DNA of 33,002 nt from JBBATK01 sp039810585 (GTDB lineage Bacteria > Bacteroidota > Ignavibacteria > Kapaibacteriales > NICIL-2). The stretch lies in the NCBI GenBank assembly GCA_039810585.1, contig JBDHXF010000043.1, forward strand, positions 1 through 33,002. The letters are read 5' to 3'. Both the position numbers and the translations under genes were made by a program. Each line of letters begins with the position of its first letter. Position 1 is the first letter of the stretch. The notes below the pieces were generated by a model. It did not search any database. It saw nothing but the letters and a program-made list of their open reading frames with translations, and had not been told where the DNA came from. Of this stretch, positions 6,874 through 16,351 are shown in pieces.

Positions 6874-9800
6874 ATGAAGAGCAATTGGCACATCCGGAGC
6901 GCCGTCAATAGCGCACACCCGCAATCCAGCGAGAGCCGCAGATGCAGTGCGGGGTTCCATTTCACGAACCCGACATCTCCGCTTCTGCACCTTGCGATGG
7001 TCGTTGGGATGATTTCAATACTCATGAGCTTCGCTCATGCGCAGAGTTTTCGCATTCAAGATGTGAACGCTGCGCAATATCCGACGATGCAGGCATCATT
7101 TTACGCGGCGGATGCTGCTCAGCAACAGATTCTCACATTGACGCCGGATGATTTCAAGGTGACAGAAAACGGCGACAGTTGTCCGGTTATTTCGGTCATC
7201 TGTCCGCCACCGCAAAACGCTCAAGTGTATTCTTTGGCTATCAGCGTAGACGTGTCAAGCTCGATGAACTGGGATAATAATAGGGGAGCGTCGTTTTCGC
7301 CAATCGTGTGTGTAAAGGCCACCCTCAATCGACTCATGACGTTGGTTCCATTTCCGGATAATAATTGTTGTCTGCAAAAGTGTGACGATACGCCCTTGCT
7401 GCTGCAGGATTGGACGACGGATTCACACCTCATCACCCATCAGCTCGATGTACTGAAAATGGGATTGGCAAACAATTTCTTGAATGAGCTACTGGCTGAA
7501 AACGGAGGAATCCTTAATCTGGCGAAGAGTGGCGTGCATCGACGTGTTGCCTTGATGCTGACAGATGCATGGTATAGCCCGATGACGGATGCCCAGATCA
7601 ATGCCTGTATTGATAGCTGTAAGAAGTATAATATCAGCTTTATCGCAGCGGTGTACTCACGTCGCGAAGCAAATCCTGATGGAATACTGAGTTCGCTAAC
7701 CAAAATTGCTCGAGCAACAGGCGGATTCGTTATCAACGACATCACCACTGTTGATGCAGCTCAGAATATTGCCGATGTGTTGTTTCATGCCATCAACAAC
7801 GGCGGCCTGTGCACGATAGAATGGATGAGTCATCCACAGTGTACTCTGAATCGTAGCGTGGAAATAACTGCAAAACCTTTGTCAAGGACTGAACTTTCTG
7901 CATATCAGGCTCCACCGGAAGGTCTGATTTCTTCAACCCTCAGTCCGGCACTTATAAAGTTTAAGCCGCTCAAGCCGGGATGGACAAAGGATACAAGTTT
8001 CGTGATCACCGCCGGTCAGGTAGACATTCATGTGAGCAATATCACGATCTCGAATGCAGCGTGTGTACCAAGTCCAACATCGTTTGTTCTTAAGGCGGGT
8101 CAGAAGAAGACAATCTCGGTGCATTTCGCGCCGCAAGACTCCTCGATGTTTAACGCTGAACTTAGCGTTGTCAGCGATGGTTGTCCGTTAGGAATGACCA
8201 TCAGTGGAGGATATCTGGGTGTGAAGTCAAAACCAACCATTCCACTAAGGCTGATTTATCCCAATGGCGGCGAAGTATTGGTGATGGGTGAGGATTCCGC
8301 GTTGAAGTGGAGCGGAGTGTCGTCTAGCGAAAAAGTGAGCCTTGACTACAGCTACGATGCCGGCTCGCATTGGAATCCGCTTTCGGACACAGGAGTTGGT
8401 TTACATTGGAATTGGGCGAACATCCCTCCGCCCACGAGCGACAGCTGTTTAGCGCGTGTTCGAGAGCGATATGGGAGTTCGTCGGTTACAGAAAGCGAAA
8501 TCGAGTGGGAGAATTCACGATTTGGAGTGTTTTTAAGTTCCGACCCCAAAGATAGTATCTACCTATTCGCTCGTGGTTCATACGTGCTCGTAGTAGAGGC
8601 AGCAACGGGTCGATTATTGAAGACTTTGCCCGGACATGTAAAGCAACCCTTTGTGTCAACCTGGTGTGCTGATGGTTCGTTGTTTGCTACTGCAGGTTCT
8701 GATTCTTTAGTTATTGTGTGGAACTCTCAGACGCTTGACACTGTTCGAATCCTTCGAACTGCCGGAGCACTGACGAGTGTTTTGAGTTTTTACTCCAATT
8801 CACTTCTGGCCGCTGGCTCGGAAGATCATGAGGTACGAGTCTGGAATGTGGTTTCTGGAACTCAGATAACAGCTTCGCTTGCGTTATGGGATCCGGTTCT
8901 TGCCTTAGCGTGGCAAGATAACAAGACACTGTTTGGTTATTCTAGCGGGTCTAAACTGGCTAAAATTGACATCCCAAGCGGAGTCGAACTGAGTTCGGCA
9001 TACATAAGTTCCGCCACCTATAGTGGCAGTGCATCTATCTCGATTAAGTCGAAGTTAATTGTTGCCATTACGAGCGACAGTGCATTGAGTATCTGTGACC
9101 TGTCAAACGGAGCTCTTTTGCATACAATAGATTCAAAACCGTATCGATTCCTCACATGCCGGGTTGCCCCGGATGGCAACTCATTTTTTGCGCTACGTTC
9201 CGACAGTGTGTTGCGGTTTTATGATATCAGCAGCGGAACACTGCTGCGTTCGCTGCGCCTGGGCACGGCTGAATTAATAAATGCGCAATGGGATGATCAA
9301 TCTTCAGTCGTCGTTTTTGGAGATCTACAATCGAAGGCAGTCTACACAATAAAAGCAACCATTCCTTCTGTTCAGTCGGTGTTGAAAGGCGTAGGCGCCC
9401 CGGCGGTAAATGCCTCTTGGAATCAGCAAAATGATGCGGTAGCCTATACTGACTCTGCATCGATTGTTCGAATTCTTGATGGGAACACGGGTATAGAGAA
9501 AGCGCAATGGTCATTTCCGCCACAGGCCTATCCAATGCCTCCAGAAGTGCAATGGAGTCCCGATGGATCAACACTAAGTGTAGATGGTTCGGCAGCACTC
9601 TATGATGTTCGCAGTGCGAGCGTAGACTCGCTGCCAAAGGGAAAGACTACCATTATCTTCAAAACTCGATGGAATCCATCCGGAACGTTCGTGGCAGCCT
9701 ACGGAGGCTACGATTCTGTGTGGATTTATACATGGCCGAGCAGAACATTAAAGGGTTATTTCACATCGGGGAATCAATATCTCGGATGGCTGAATGACTC

Positions 9801-12549
9801 CATAATCATCTGTATTCAAGCAGCGTATGTCAGTTCAAAGAATAGTTGGATTCAATCCTTGATTCGCTACAATATCAACACCAAGCTCTCCTCAATTCAG
9901 ATTGTAGATACAAATAATTATACTTTAGATAATACCTCTTTGCAGGGACACTATTTAGTCCGCCATCGGTTCCAACAACTCAACGTATACGATATCCTCA
10001 CGAGAAAACAAATGACACTTGCGCTCTCACTGAATTCGAGTGTCTATGACTTTGTTGAGAGCGTCAGTAAGGACGGAGAGAAAATCGCGATTGTGGCGAA
10101 CGATAGTCTCATCAGCATAGTTTCCTTGTTCGATGGTAGTATCACGCAGCGTATACGCTCAGCATATTCGATGCCGCACAGTGTATTCTGGAATTACGAT
10201 GGCTCGAAACTGTTGGCCCTGAGTGCCGGCGATCCTGTTTCTTTACGATGCTGGATGTTCAGTACTCCGGTTCTGCAGGCCGACACAAGTGATGCCGTTT
10301 TTCGTATTGTGGCACCGATACCCCATACCTACGATGTAGATTTCGGACGTGTACAGATTGGCTCGCTTCGCGACAGTGTGGTGCTTAAATCGGTCTCAAA
10401 TCTTGGCGCTTATCCCTTTCATGTGAGGACGGCTACGATTGTAGGCGCGGACTCTGCGGCGTTCAGCGTGCTATCGACAGCTGCGCCATTCGTGGTTGAC
10501 TCTATGGCGGGGCAGGACATCGAGTTTGAGTTCCGTCCCACACACAGCGGAGCACATAGTGCAACAGTAATCTATGCTTTAGGCCGTGACACACTACGAC
10601 AACAGTTGAGCGGTATGGGCTTCACGGAGGCCATGGTTCTCGGTGTCCCAGTTGTTGACTTTGGTCGTGTACGCATCGGAGATCACCGAGATAGTCTCAT
10701 CAATAACGCACTGGTAAATTCTTCGGTGCCGGCTGTTATCGTTTCTTCGGTTGGAAACGGGGGACCCGATGATGCACAGTTTAGCTTCGATCCTCTCGGG
10801 CTCCCCCGCTATGTACGAGGGGGTGACTCGCTTGCGGTTGGTCTGCACTTCAATCCTGCTCGCGTTGGTCGCACGAACACATTGATCAATTTTCGCGTTG
10901 ACAATATCAATGCTACCTTGTCCATGCTGGTGCTCGGTGAAGGCTATCAAGATTCGTCGCTCAAGCAGCCGCTTATCCAATGTACGGCGTCAGCAAACTC
11001 ACCTTTGATGTGCGATAGCGTAACGGTCGATTCCGTCCTTATCGCCAACGTTGGTCTCGACTCCCTTCGCATCAGTACAGGCAGCATCGGGGGAGCGGAC
11101 GCCGCAAATTTCAGTCTCATACAGGCCATCGATGGTTTAGTCATCGCGCCGGGAGTATCTGTGTACCGCGCTGTGTCGTTCCATGCAACGCAAGCGAGAG
11201 ACTACAGTGCGTCGCTGACTATTAGAAGCAATGCCGCAGTAGATTCTGTACTTGACGTCCCTCTGCATGCCACGCGTGGCGCAGCAGATTACACGGCATC
11301 CGTGTTAGTGTCAGGCCCGCTGCAGTTGTGTCCGGGTGACAGCTGCGAGTTCGAGTTTCAGATTGTCAATCGTGGTACGATGCAGAATTCGTTCACGCTT
11401 CGCGTTGACAGTCTTTCGAGCCCATTGAGTGTCACGACGAGGGTCGAATCACAGCAAAGCGATAGCATTCCCATTCATTTCCTGGCGCCGGCGACGCCGG
11501 GCGCGTATTCATGTCACCTTGACGTTGTGGATTCGATCTGTGGTTGTCATGTCGTCCTCGTTCAGCCTTTTGTCGTGGCTGCCACTAGCATGCAAGCAGA
11601 TAACGCCGTAATTCCGGCAGTCCTTCAACAAAAGCAATCGGCGTGGGTGGTGGTTCATAATACTTCGGACGTCGCTCTGACGATAGACTCTTTGCCACCG
11701 ATCAGTCCTTTTGTATTTGATACGCTCAGCTTGCCTCTACACATTGCCGCGCATGACTCGTTGCAGCTGCGTGTGTGGTACACAGCCCAGGATACTGTCT
11801 TTCGACAGCTATTGTGCTCTTTCTCTGCTACTCCATGCGATGCACGGTGCAGCTGCACTATCTCCACGCAAGCGTTGCTTCCCAATGCTTTGCTTCGAGC
11901 CGGCGACGCCGCCGCTCGCGAGGGTGATAGTGTCTCTATTCCCATCATCCTTGAGCAAGAGTGGAGCACGGCTCAGGCGGGAGTGAGCGGTTACCGTGCC
12001 AGCCTTCGATTTAATGCGAGTCTCTTGTATCCGGTGGATGGTACGGAGGTGGGACAGATGGAGGGACAAAACAGAGTGCTGAGTTTCAGCGCGGGCAATG
12101 GAACAGCGGGCGACACCGTGGCCGTACTGCACTTTGTTGCGCTGCTTGGTAATGATAGTACCACCGTGTTGCAGCTCGAAAATCCAACCGTGAAATCCGG
12201 TGTGGCTACGCTGACCACGAAAGACGGACTCTTCCGTCTGCTGGATTTGTGTGAGCAGGGAGGTACACGATTGTTGAATCCTTCCGGAACAACAGACATT
12301 GTTTCGCTCGCTCCACAACCCGCATCGCAGACCTTAGAAGTGATCACTCAAAGCGTTGAACGCACCGGTGTGAGCCTGGAACTTTTTACATCGGACGGTC
12401 GGTTGATGTTCCGGTTGCCACTCAATACGAGCGAAGCCGGTGAGCAACACCTAGACATCGATCTCTCCGCGATCTCAAGTGGAGCCTACATGCTGGTGCT
12501 TCGCACTCCAACGATTTGTCGCACCCGCATGGTTGTAAAAATCGATTGA
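6874..12549 (+). CDS. Giant secreted VWA / beta-propeller / choice-of-anchor-D protein with T9SS sorting domain
   Basis: The ATG at 6874, four bases after the preceding stop, gives 1,891 residues. A signal sequence with an unusually long n-region ends at SFAHAQ (about residue 57). A later start at the Met before VVGMISIL would give a standard signal peptide. Domains in order: VWA (about 118-305) with a MIDAS motif DVSSS; a short Ig-like domain (about 440-545, PNGGEV then KWSG); a degenerate WD40-like propeller (about 550-1125); two or three choice-of-anchor-D/SPD-2-like Ig domains (about 1150-1470, repeated DFGRV-IG); further beta domains; a cohesin-like module (about 1670-1790); and a C-terminal sorting-like domain (about 1805-1891, SLAPQPASQTLEV, SGAYMLVL). 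The end matches proteins exported by the type IX system and anchored at the surface. Adhesion or matrix binding is inferred, no partner being visible. Confidence 0.88.
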   Translation: MKSNWHIRSAVNSAHPQSSESRRCSAGFHFTNPTSPLLHLAMVVGMISILMSFAHAQSFRIQDVNAAQYPTMQASFYAADAAQQQILTLTPDDFKVTENGDSCPVISVICPPPQNAQVYSLAISVDVSSSMNWDNNRGASFSPIVCVKATLNRLMTLVPFPDNNCCLQKCDDTPLLLQDWTTDSHLITHQLDVLKMGLANNFLNELLAENGGILNLAKSGVHRRVALMLTDAWYSPMTDAQINACIDSCKKYNISFIAAVYSRREANPDGILSSLTKIARATGGFVINDITTVDAAQNIADVLFHAINNGGLCTIEWMSHPQCTLNRSVEITAKPLSRTELSAYQAPPEGLISSTLSPALIKFKPLKPGWTKDTSFVITAGQVDIHVSNITISNAACVPSPTSFVLKAGQKKTISVHFAPQDSSMFNAELSVVSDGCPLGMTISGGYLGVKSKPTIPLRLIYPNGGEVLVMGEDSALKWSGVSSSEKVSLDYSYDAGSHWNPLSDTGVGLHWNWANIPPPTSDSCLARVRERYGSSSVTESEIEWENSRFGVFLSSDPKDSIYLFARGSYVLVVEAATGRLLKTLPGHVKQPFVSTWCADGSLFATAGSDSLVIVWNSQTLDTVRILRTAGALTSVLSFYSNSLLAAGSEDHEVRVWNVVSGTQITASLALWDPVLALAWQDNKTLFGYSSGSKLAKIDIPSGVELSSAYISSATYSGSASISIKSKLIVAITSDSALSICDLSNGALLHTIDSKPYRFLTCRVAPDGNSFFALRSDSVLRFYDISSGTLLRSLRLGTAELINAQWDDQSSVVVFGDLQSKAVYTIKATIPSVQSVLKGVGAPAVNASWNQQNDAVAYTDSASIVRILDGNTGIEKAQWSFPPQAYPMPPEVQWSPDGSTLSVDGSAALYDVRSASVDSLPKGKTTIIFKTRWNPSGTFVAAYGGYDSVWIYTWPSRTLKGYFTSGNQYLGWLNDSIIICIQAAYVSSKNSWIQSLIRYNINTKLSSIQIVDTNNYTLDNTSLQGHYLVRHRFQQLNVYDILTRKQMTLALSLNSSVYDFVESVSKDGEKIAIVANDSLISIVSLFDGSITQRIRSAYSMPHSVFWNYDGSKLLALSAGDPVSLRCWMFSTPVLQADTSDAVFRIVAPIPHTYDVDFGRVQIGSLRDSVVLKSVSNLGAYPFHVRTATIVGADSAAFSVLSTAAPFVVDSMAGQDIEFEFRPTHSGAHSATVIYALGRDTLRQQLSGMGFTEAMVLGVPVVDFGRVRIGDHRDSLINNALVNSSVPAVIVSSVGNGGPDDAQFSFDPLGLPRYVRGGDSLAVGLHFNPARVGRTNTLINFRVDNINATLSMLVLGEGYQDSSLKQPLIQCTASANSPLMCDSVTVDSVLIANVGLDSLRISTGSIGGADAANFSLIQAIDGLVIAPGVSVYRAVSFHATQARDYSASLTIRSNAAVDSVLDVPLHATRGAADYTASVLVSGPLQLCPGDSCEFEFQIVNRGTMQNSFTLRVDSLSSPLSVTTRVESQQSDSIPIHFLAPATPGAYSCHLDVVDSICGCHVVLVQPFVVAATSMQADNAVIPAVLQQKQSAWVVVHNTSDVALTIDSLPPISPFVFDTLSLPLHIAAHDSLQLRVWYTAQDTVFRQLLCSFSATPCDARCSCTISTQALLPNALLRAGDAAAREGDSVSIPIILEQEWSTAQAGVSGYRASLRFNASLLYPVDGTEVGQMEGQNRVLSFSAGNGTAGDTVAVLHFVALLGNDSTTVLQLENPTVKSGVATLTTKDGLFRLLDLCEQGGTRLLNPSGTTDIVSLAPQPASQTLEVITQSVERTGVSLELFTSDGRLMFRLPLNTSEAGEQHLDIDLSAISSGAYMLVLRTPTICRTRMVVKID

Positions 12550-12663
12550 TCGAGATTCTCGTATGCTAAGCCGACGAAGAGTGAACATGCGCGACACCTA
12601 GGATCAGAATACAACCTTCTTGCTCGAGCACGACATTGCTCTGTGTTTTCTTGGCGGTAGTTT

Positions 12664-13332
12664 CTAGGGTGACTTCTTTCGAAGTGAATCCAGGCGTTGA
12701 GCGCTGATGTTCATCGTCCTCAACTCCACCTTGAGCCTTCGAAGATGTGAACGAAGTGTGGCCAGGTGCATTGCACTTGCTTGTTGAAGCACGCTGAAAA
12801 CCAATCGAAGATCGGCGGCCTTGCTGTGGAGCAGGCAGGTATCGAGACTGAGGATGTCAGCTTCCTCGAGTGAGCAGGCAACCAGATAACAGTCGTTCAG
12901 ACTCTTGGCCGCTGAGGTGGACGAATGGTCGAACAGTCGTACGAAAGTGCTGTCTTTAAACGCCCCAAGCGGTTTACTCACCACCGGATCGTTCATCTGA
13001 TGTCTCATGAGCAGTCGCAGCATGGCGTCCATGTGCGTCTGCTCTGCAGCAGCGAAGTTGCCGAATAGGGGAGTCTTCCAACGACCCTGCCACACAGCAT
13101 AGAGATCGCGCATCACCTTCTGACCTTCGCGAAGTGCTCTAAGATCATGGAATTCCTCGGCTGTCAGGCTGTCGACTGAAAGGGGACGAAGCCGTGCAGA
13201 TAGGCTTCGAGACGAAATCGATCCATGCATATCGAGCAGATCGACGTCCGTTTGAGCCACAGCATAATGACCGACAATAGCAATGATGCTAACGACGGCG
13301 AGCAAAAAGCCAATGCCTCTAAGCTTGTTCAT
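12664..13332 (-). CDS. DUF2202 ferritin-like exported protein
   Basis: From the preferred ATG at 13332 the protein has 222 residues. That start yields a clean signal peptide (MNKLRGIGFLLAVV... ending AVAQ). An in-frame ATG at 13374 adds 14 residues. The mature part carries the DUF2202 pattern: LREGQKVMRDLYAVW, FGNFAAAEQTHMDAML, and a later LEEADI, with Glu/His residues spaced as in a four-helix ferritin-like bundle (E..E/H and E..H). DUF2202 proteins are small ferritin-like bundles of uncertain substrate. A periplasmic metal-binding or redox role is plausible but not shown. It converges with the giant surface protein gene; no T-tailed terminator was found between them. Confidence 0.82.
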   Translation of the reverse strand: MNKLRGIGFLLAVVSIIAIVGHYAVAQTDVDLLDMHGSISSRSLSARLRPLSVDSLTAEEFHDLRALREGQKVMRDLYAVWQGRWKTPLFGNFAAAEQTHMDAMLRLLMRHQMNDPVVSKPLGAFKDSTFVRLFDHSSTSAAKSLNDCYLVACSLEEADILSLDTCLLHSKAADLRLVFSVLQQASAMHLATLRSHLRRLKVELRTMNISAQRLDSLRKKSP

Positions 13333-13507
13333 GCAGCGGGAACCTTGATGTAATGCGTGCAAATTCGCGACCATGGCCGTATTGCCTCATGATTCTGGTC
13401 AGTGTTTGCAATGGTTTCACTTCTTAAACTGTGCTGCACTCACCCATAAGCACACCTAAGCCACGGTAGATGCCGTCTTTAGCCAATCATCCTAGCCATT
13501 TTTCTCG

Positions 13508-13515
13508 TATTTTTG
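13508..13515 (+). promoter_or_regulatory. Possible -7 element (TATTTTTG) for tig
   Basis: TATTTTTG matches TAnnTTTG exactly and lies 138 bases upstream of the tig GTG, which implies a leader of about 130 bases. No TTG occurs at the expected -33 position, so support is partial. Confidence 0.4.
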
Positions 13516-13652
13516 TAGGCTATGACGGTTCGGAACTACGGTGTGAGGACGCGAAGCGACCGAGCCCGTGTACAAAAAAGTCTCTTGAATCGTCATTCCT
13601 TATCTGATCCCGCCCTGCGGAATCGTATCGTTCATTAACTCGGATTTGTGCC

Positions 13653-14939
13653 GTGAATACAACTGTCAATGTCCTCGAAGGCTTGCGTCGCGAAATGGTG
13701 ATCACCTTGTCATTCGACGAATTACAACCGCATTTTCAAAAAGCGTATAACGCCATGCAAGCTGAGGCGCAGATTGATGGCTTCCGCAAGGGCAAGGTGC
13801 CGATGAATATCATCAAGTCGCGCTTTGGCAAAGCCATCGAGAACGACGCTCTTGGCGATATCGCCGATGAGACCTTCCGTTCGTCGGTGACCGAGCAGGA
13901 CCTGGAAGTGGCCGGCGTCCCAATGCTGCGTGAGTCCAAGCGCACGGATGACAAGGGCGCACACTTTGTGATTGAGTATGAAGTTTATCCTAGCTTCTCG
14001 TTGCGCGAGTACCATGAAATTGAAATTGAAAAGCCAACGCGCGACATCAACGACGACGACGTGGAGCGCGAGCTGCACAACATCCTGCTTCGCACCTCGA
14101 CACTCGAATCGGCAGAGTCGGTGGCAGATACGAACCACGTCGTGAAATTGAAATTCAGCGAGCTCGATCACGAAACGGGGACACCTCTGCTTGGTGGCAA
14201 AGAGCGCGAGATATTTCTGGAAGGTGAGAATATTGACCCCATTCTGCGCAACGACTGTTTGAACCTCAAGCGCGGCGACAGCTTCCGCTACACCGAACAT
14301 CATGCAGCCGGAGAACACGGCGACCATGCTCACGCCCACGAGTTTCAAGTGAGCGTAGTGGACATTCAACGGGTGGTTCTTCCGGAACTGACAAAAGAGT
14401 ACATCGAGCAAATCACTGGCGGTGCCTTTGGCACTGAAGAGGAACTTCGTGCGGATATTAAGAAGTCGCTCCAGAACTACTGGGATCGCGAAGTGAAGGA
14501 ATCGCTGCGCGATCAACTGGTGGATAAGATGATTGCTGCACACGACTTCGACGTGCCTAAATCGTTAGTTGCCTTGACGGCGCAGGACATGATTGAAGAA
14601 GTAAAGCGTAAGAATCCGGAGGATGCCTATTTGAAGCGCGCAAAGGCGGAAGATCTGTTCGAAGATTTCCTTCCGAATGCAGAACAAAGCGTACGCTGGC
14701 AACTGATTGCGGAACGCATTATTAAGAGCGAGAGTTTGTCGGTAGAAGAAGAAAATCTTGATCAGCTGGCTGCGAGTATGGGCGTGGAGAAGGAAATGAT
14801 TCGGGTCGCATTGGAAAAGAATAAGCAGTTAGAGGGTCGTTTACTGACCGATCGTTTATTCGATTTTCTCTTCGAACGAGTGCTGACCTCTGAAGTTCCT
14901 TACGAAGAACTCATGCTCCGTCAGCAGAACCTACAGTAA
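13653..14939 (+). CDS. tig: Trigger factor, ribosome-associated chaperone
   Basis: Binds the ribosome exit tunnel and shields nascent chains. Length 428 residues matches the family (about 430). The GTG at 13653 is used; no ATG start is available near it. The ribosome-docking signature GFRKGKVP is at 43-50 inside the N-terminal domain (1-112). The middle PPIase-like domain (about 150-240) is divergent and contains a His-rich loop (about 216-230, HHAAGEHGDHAHAH) not usual for trigger factor, and peptidyl-prolyl isomerase residues are not obvious. The C-terminal arm domain (about 245-420) is helical and typical. It is usually followed by clpP/clpX in many bacteria, but here a GT9 gene follows. 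Confidence 0.93.
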   Translation: MNTTVNVLEGLRREMVITLSFDELQPHFQKAYNAMQAEAQIDGFRKGKVPMNIIKSRFGKAIENDALGDIADETFRSSVTEQDLEVAGVPMLRESKRTDDKGAHFVIEYEVYPSFSLREYHEIEIEKPTRDINDDDVERELHNILLRTSTLESAESVADTNHVVKLKFSELDHETGTPLLGGKEREIFLEGENIDPILRNDCLNLKRGDSFRYTEHHAAGEHGDHAHAHEFQVSVVDIQRVVLPELTKEYIEQITGGAFGTEEELRADIKKSLQNYWDREVKESLRDQLVDKMIAAHDFDVPKSLVALTAQDMIEEVKRKNPEDAYLKRAKAEDLFEDFLPNAEQSVRWQLIAERIIKSESLSVEEENLDQLAASMGVEKEMIRVALEKNKQLEGRLLTDRLFDFLFERVLTSEVPYEELMLRQQNLQ

Positions 14940-15089
14940 CCCAAAAGTCTCGTTGTACAGGCAGAGTCGGTTAGACACGAGTGCTCTTCGTCTGCCATGT
15001 ACCGACTTGCGCATAGGCTACCATTCGTTGTCAGACCGTCCCTCCGGGGATGAATATCTTATGTCCGCCGAACATTTCTCGTCCACACC

Positions 15090-16124
15090 GTGAACATTCG
15101 CGCGCTTCGTCATATCGCTATCATTCAGACTGCTTTTCTGGGTGACGTTGCCTTGGCCTTGTTTCTGGCGCAGGAGATACGCACGCTTCATCCCGATGTT
15201 GAGTTGAGCATGGTGTGTACACCACAGGCGGCAGACCTGGTGCGTTGCGCAAAGGCGGTGGACTCAGTGGTCGTGTTCGACAAACGTCGCGGAGATCGTG
15301 GATGGAGTGGCATTCGGCGCAGAGCTCATCAACTACGACATGCAGACGTTGACGGCGTAATTGCTCTACAGCGAAGCGCTCGAACGGCCGTGCTCGCACG
15401 CTTGAGCGGTGCTAGGTTTAGCGTCGGGTTTCGCGAGGCTGCCTTTTCAAGCTTGTACAGCAAACGCCTTCCATGGGAGCTGGATCAACACGAAGTGCAA
15501 CGCAATCACAGCCTGCTGTCTGCCTTCGATGATTGTGCTCAATCAACGATTCCTCTGAAGGTTGATATGGAGCTGTACGATAAGGCGCGACTTGCCTCTG
15601 AGCTTGATCTGCCGGCTGATGAATTAGCACAGGCAGTCGTTGTCGCTCCATCGTCTGTCTGGCCTACCAAGCGTTGGCCGGAAGACCGGATGATGGCGCT
15701 GGTAAAAGAACTTCGCTCTCAGGGTCGTCCCGTCTACCTTATTGGAGCAAAGTCAGATCGTGAATTGTGCGCTCGCATTGCCGATGCTGCAGGCGCACGT
15801 TCGCTGGCGGGGCTGAGCTCAATGGTTCAAACCGTATCACTGATCAACGCTGCGTCCGTTGTTGTGTGTAACGACTCCGCGCCGACTCATTTGGCGGCTC
15901 TGTGCGGTACTCGTTGCGTGGTGATTTATGGCAGTACGCTGCCCGAATTCGGATTTGCTCCTCGCGGCTCGCACGATCAAATAGTGGAGACCTTGAATTT
16001 AGCATGTCGTCCTTGTGGCCTACATGGCAGATCACAGTGTCCGCGCCAAACTATGGAATGCATGACCTCCATTCGCCCCTCCATGGTGCTGGATGCCATT
16101 CATCGGGCTGAACACGACGCGTAG
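15090..16124 (+). CDS. Glycosyltransferase family 9 (heptosyltransferase-like)
   Basis: Transfers heptose (or another sugar) to lipopolysaccharide core or a related envelope glycan from an ADP-sugar. It has 344 residues, near the usual 340-350, starting at GTG 15090. The N-terminal Rossmann half begins with AIIQTAFLGDVALALFLA, the acceptor-side motif of the family. The C-terminal nucleotide-sugar half shows the phosphate-binding region APSSVWPTKRWP and the AASVVVCNDSAPTHLAALCGTRCVVIYG block (ADP-heptose site). A pair of Cys residues (CRPCGLHGRSQC) near the end is a feature seen in many GT9 proteins. No other LPS genes adjoin it, so the acceptor sugar cannot be assigned. Confidence 0.92.
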   Translation: MNIRALRHIAIIQTAFLGDVALALFLAQEIRTLHPDVELSMVCTPQAADLVRCAKAVDSVVVFDKRRGDRGWSGIRRRAHQLRHADVDGVIALQRSARTAVLARLSGARFSVGFREAAFSSLYSKRLPWELDQHEVQRNHSLLSAFDDCAQSTIPLKVDMELYDKARLASELDLPADELAQAVVVAPSSVWPTKRWPEDRMMALVKELRSQGRPVYLIGAKSDRELCARIADAAGARSLAGLSSMVQTVSLINAASVVVCNDSAPTHLAALCGTRCVVIYGSTLPEFGFAPRGSHDQIVETLNLACRPCGLHGRSQCPRQTMECMTSIRPSMVLDAIHRAEHDA

Positions 16125-16220
16125 ACACCACAGAATTTTCGGAGGCGTTGACGCTCAAGAGTTGATGAATTCATACGCGCTCCGCGCTGACACGTCGCAT
16201 CACTCGTCGAAACTCAAGAA

Positions 16221-16268
16221 GAAACACGAGCAGAAACACGAGCAGAAACACGAGCAGAACACAAGGCA
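16221..16268 (+). repeat. 12-bp tandem repeat (three perfect units plus degenerate flanks)
   Basis: Three perfect copies of GAAACACGAGCA start at 16221, 16233 and 16245, followed by a degenerate copy (16257-16268) and preceded by another (16209-16220). No spacers, so not CRISPR. It lies 84 bases upstream of the RluB-like start and outside any called gene. One frame would encode a KHEQ repeat but is not the frame of the downstream gene. Confidence 0.9.
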
Positions 16269-16351
16269 ATAATTCAAGAAGATAATCAGAGTAATCACTC
16301 AGAACAGACACTCCGCATCACACTCAATTCTGCATTGGCAGAACCTCACTC

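Noticed and set aside
13722..14543. Long minus-strand frame (273 codons) opposite the trigger factor gene
   Set aside because: Shadow of tig: the plus strand carries clear trigger-factor motifs and codon bias.
16209..16268. Tandem repeat as a CRISPR array
   Set aside because: Units are contiguous and 12 bases long with no spacers.
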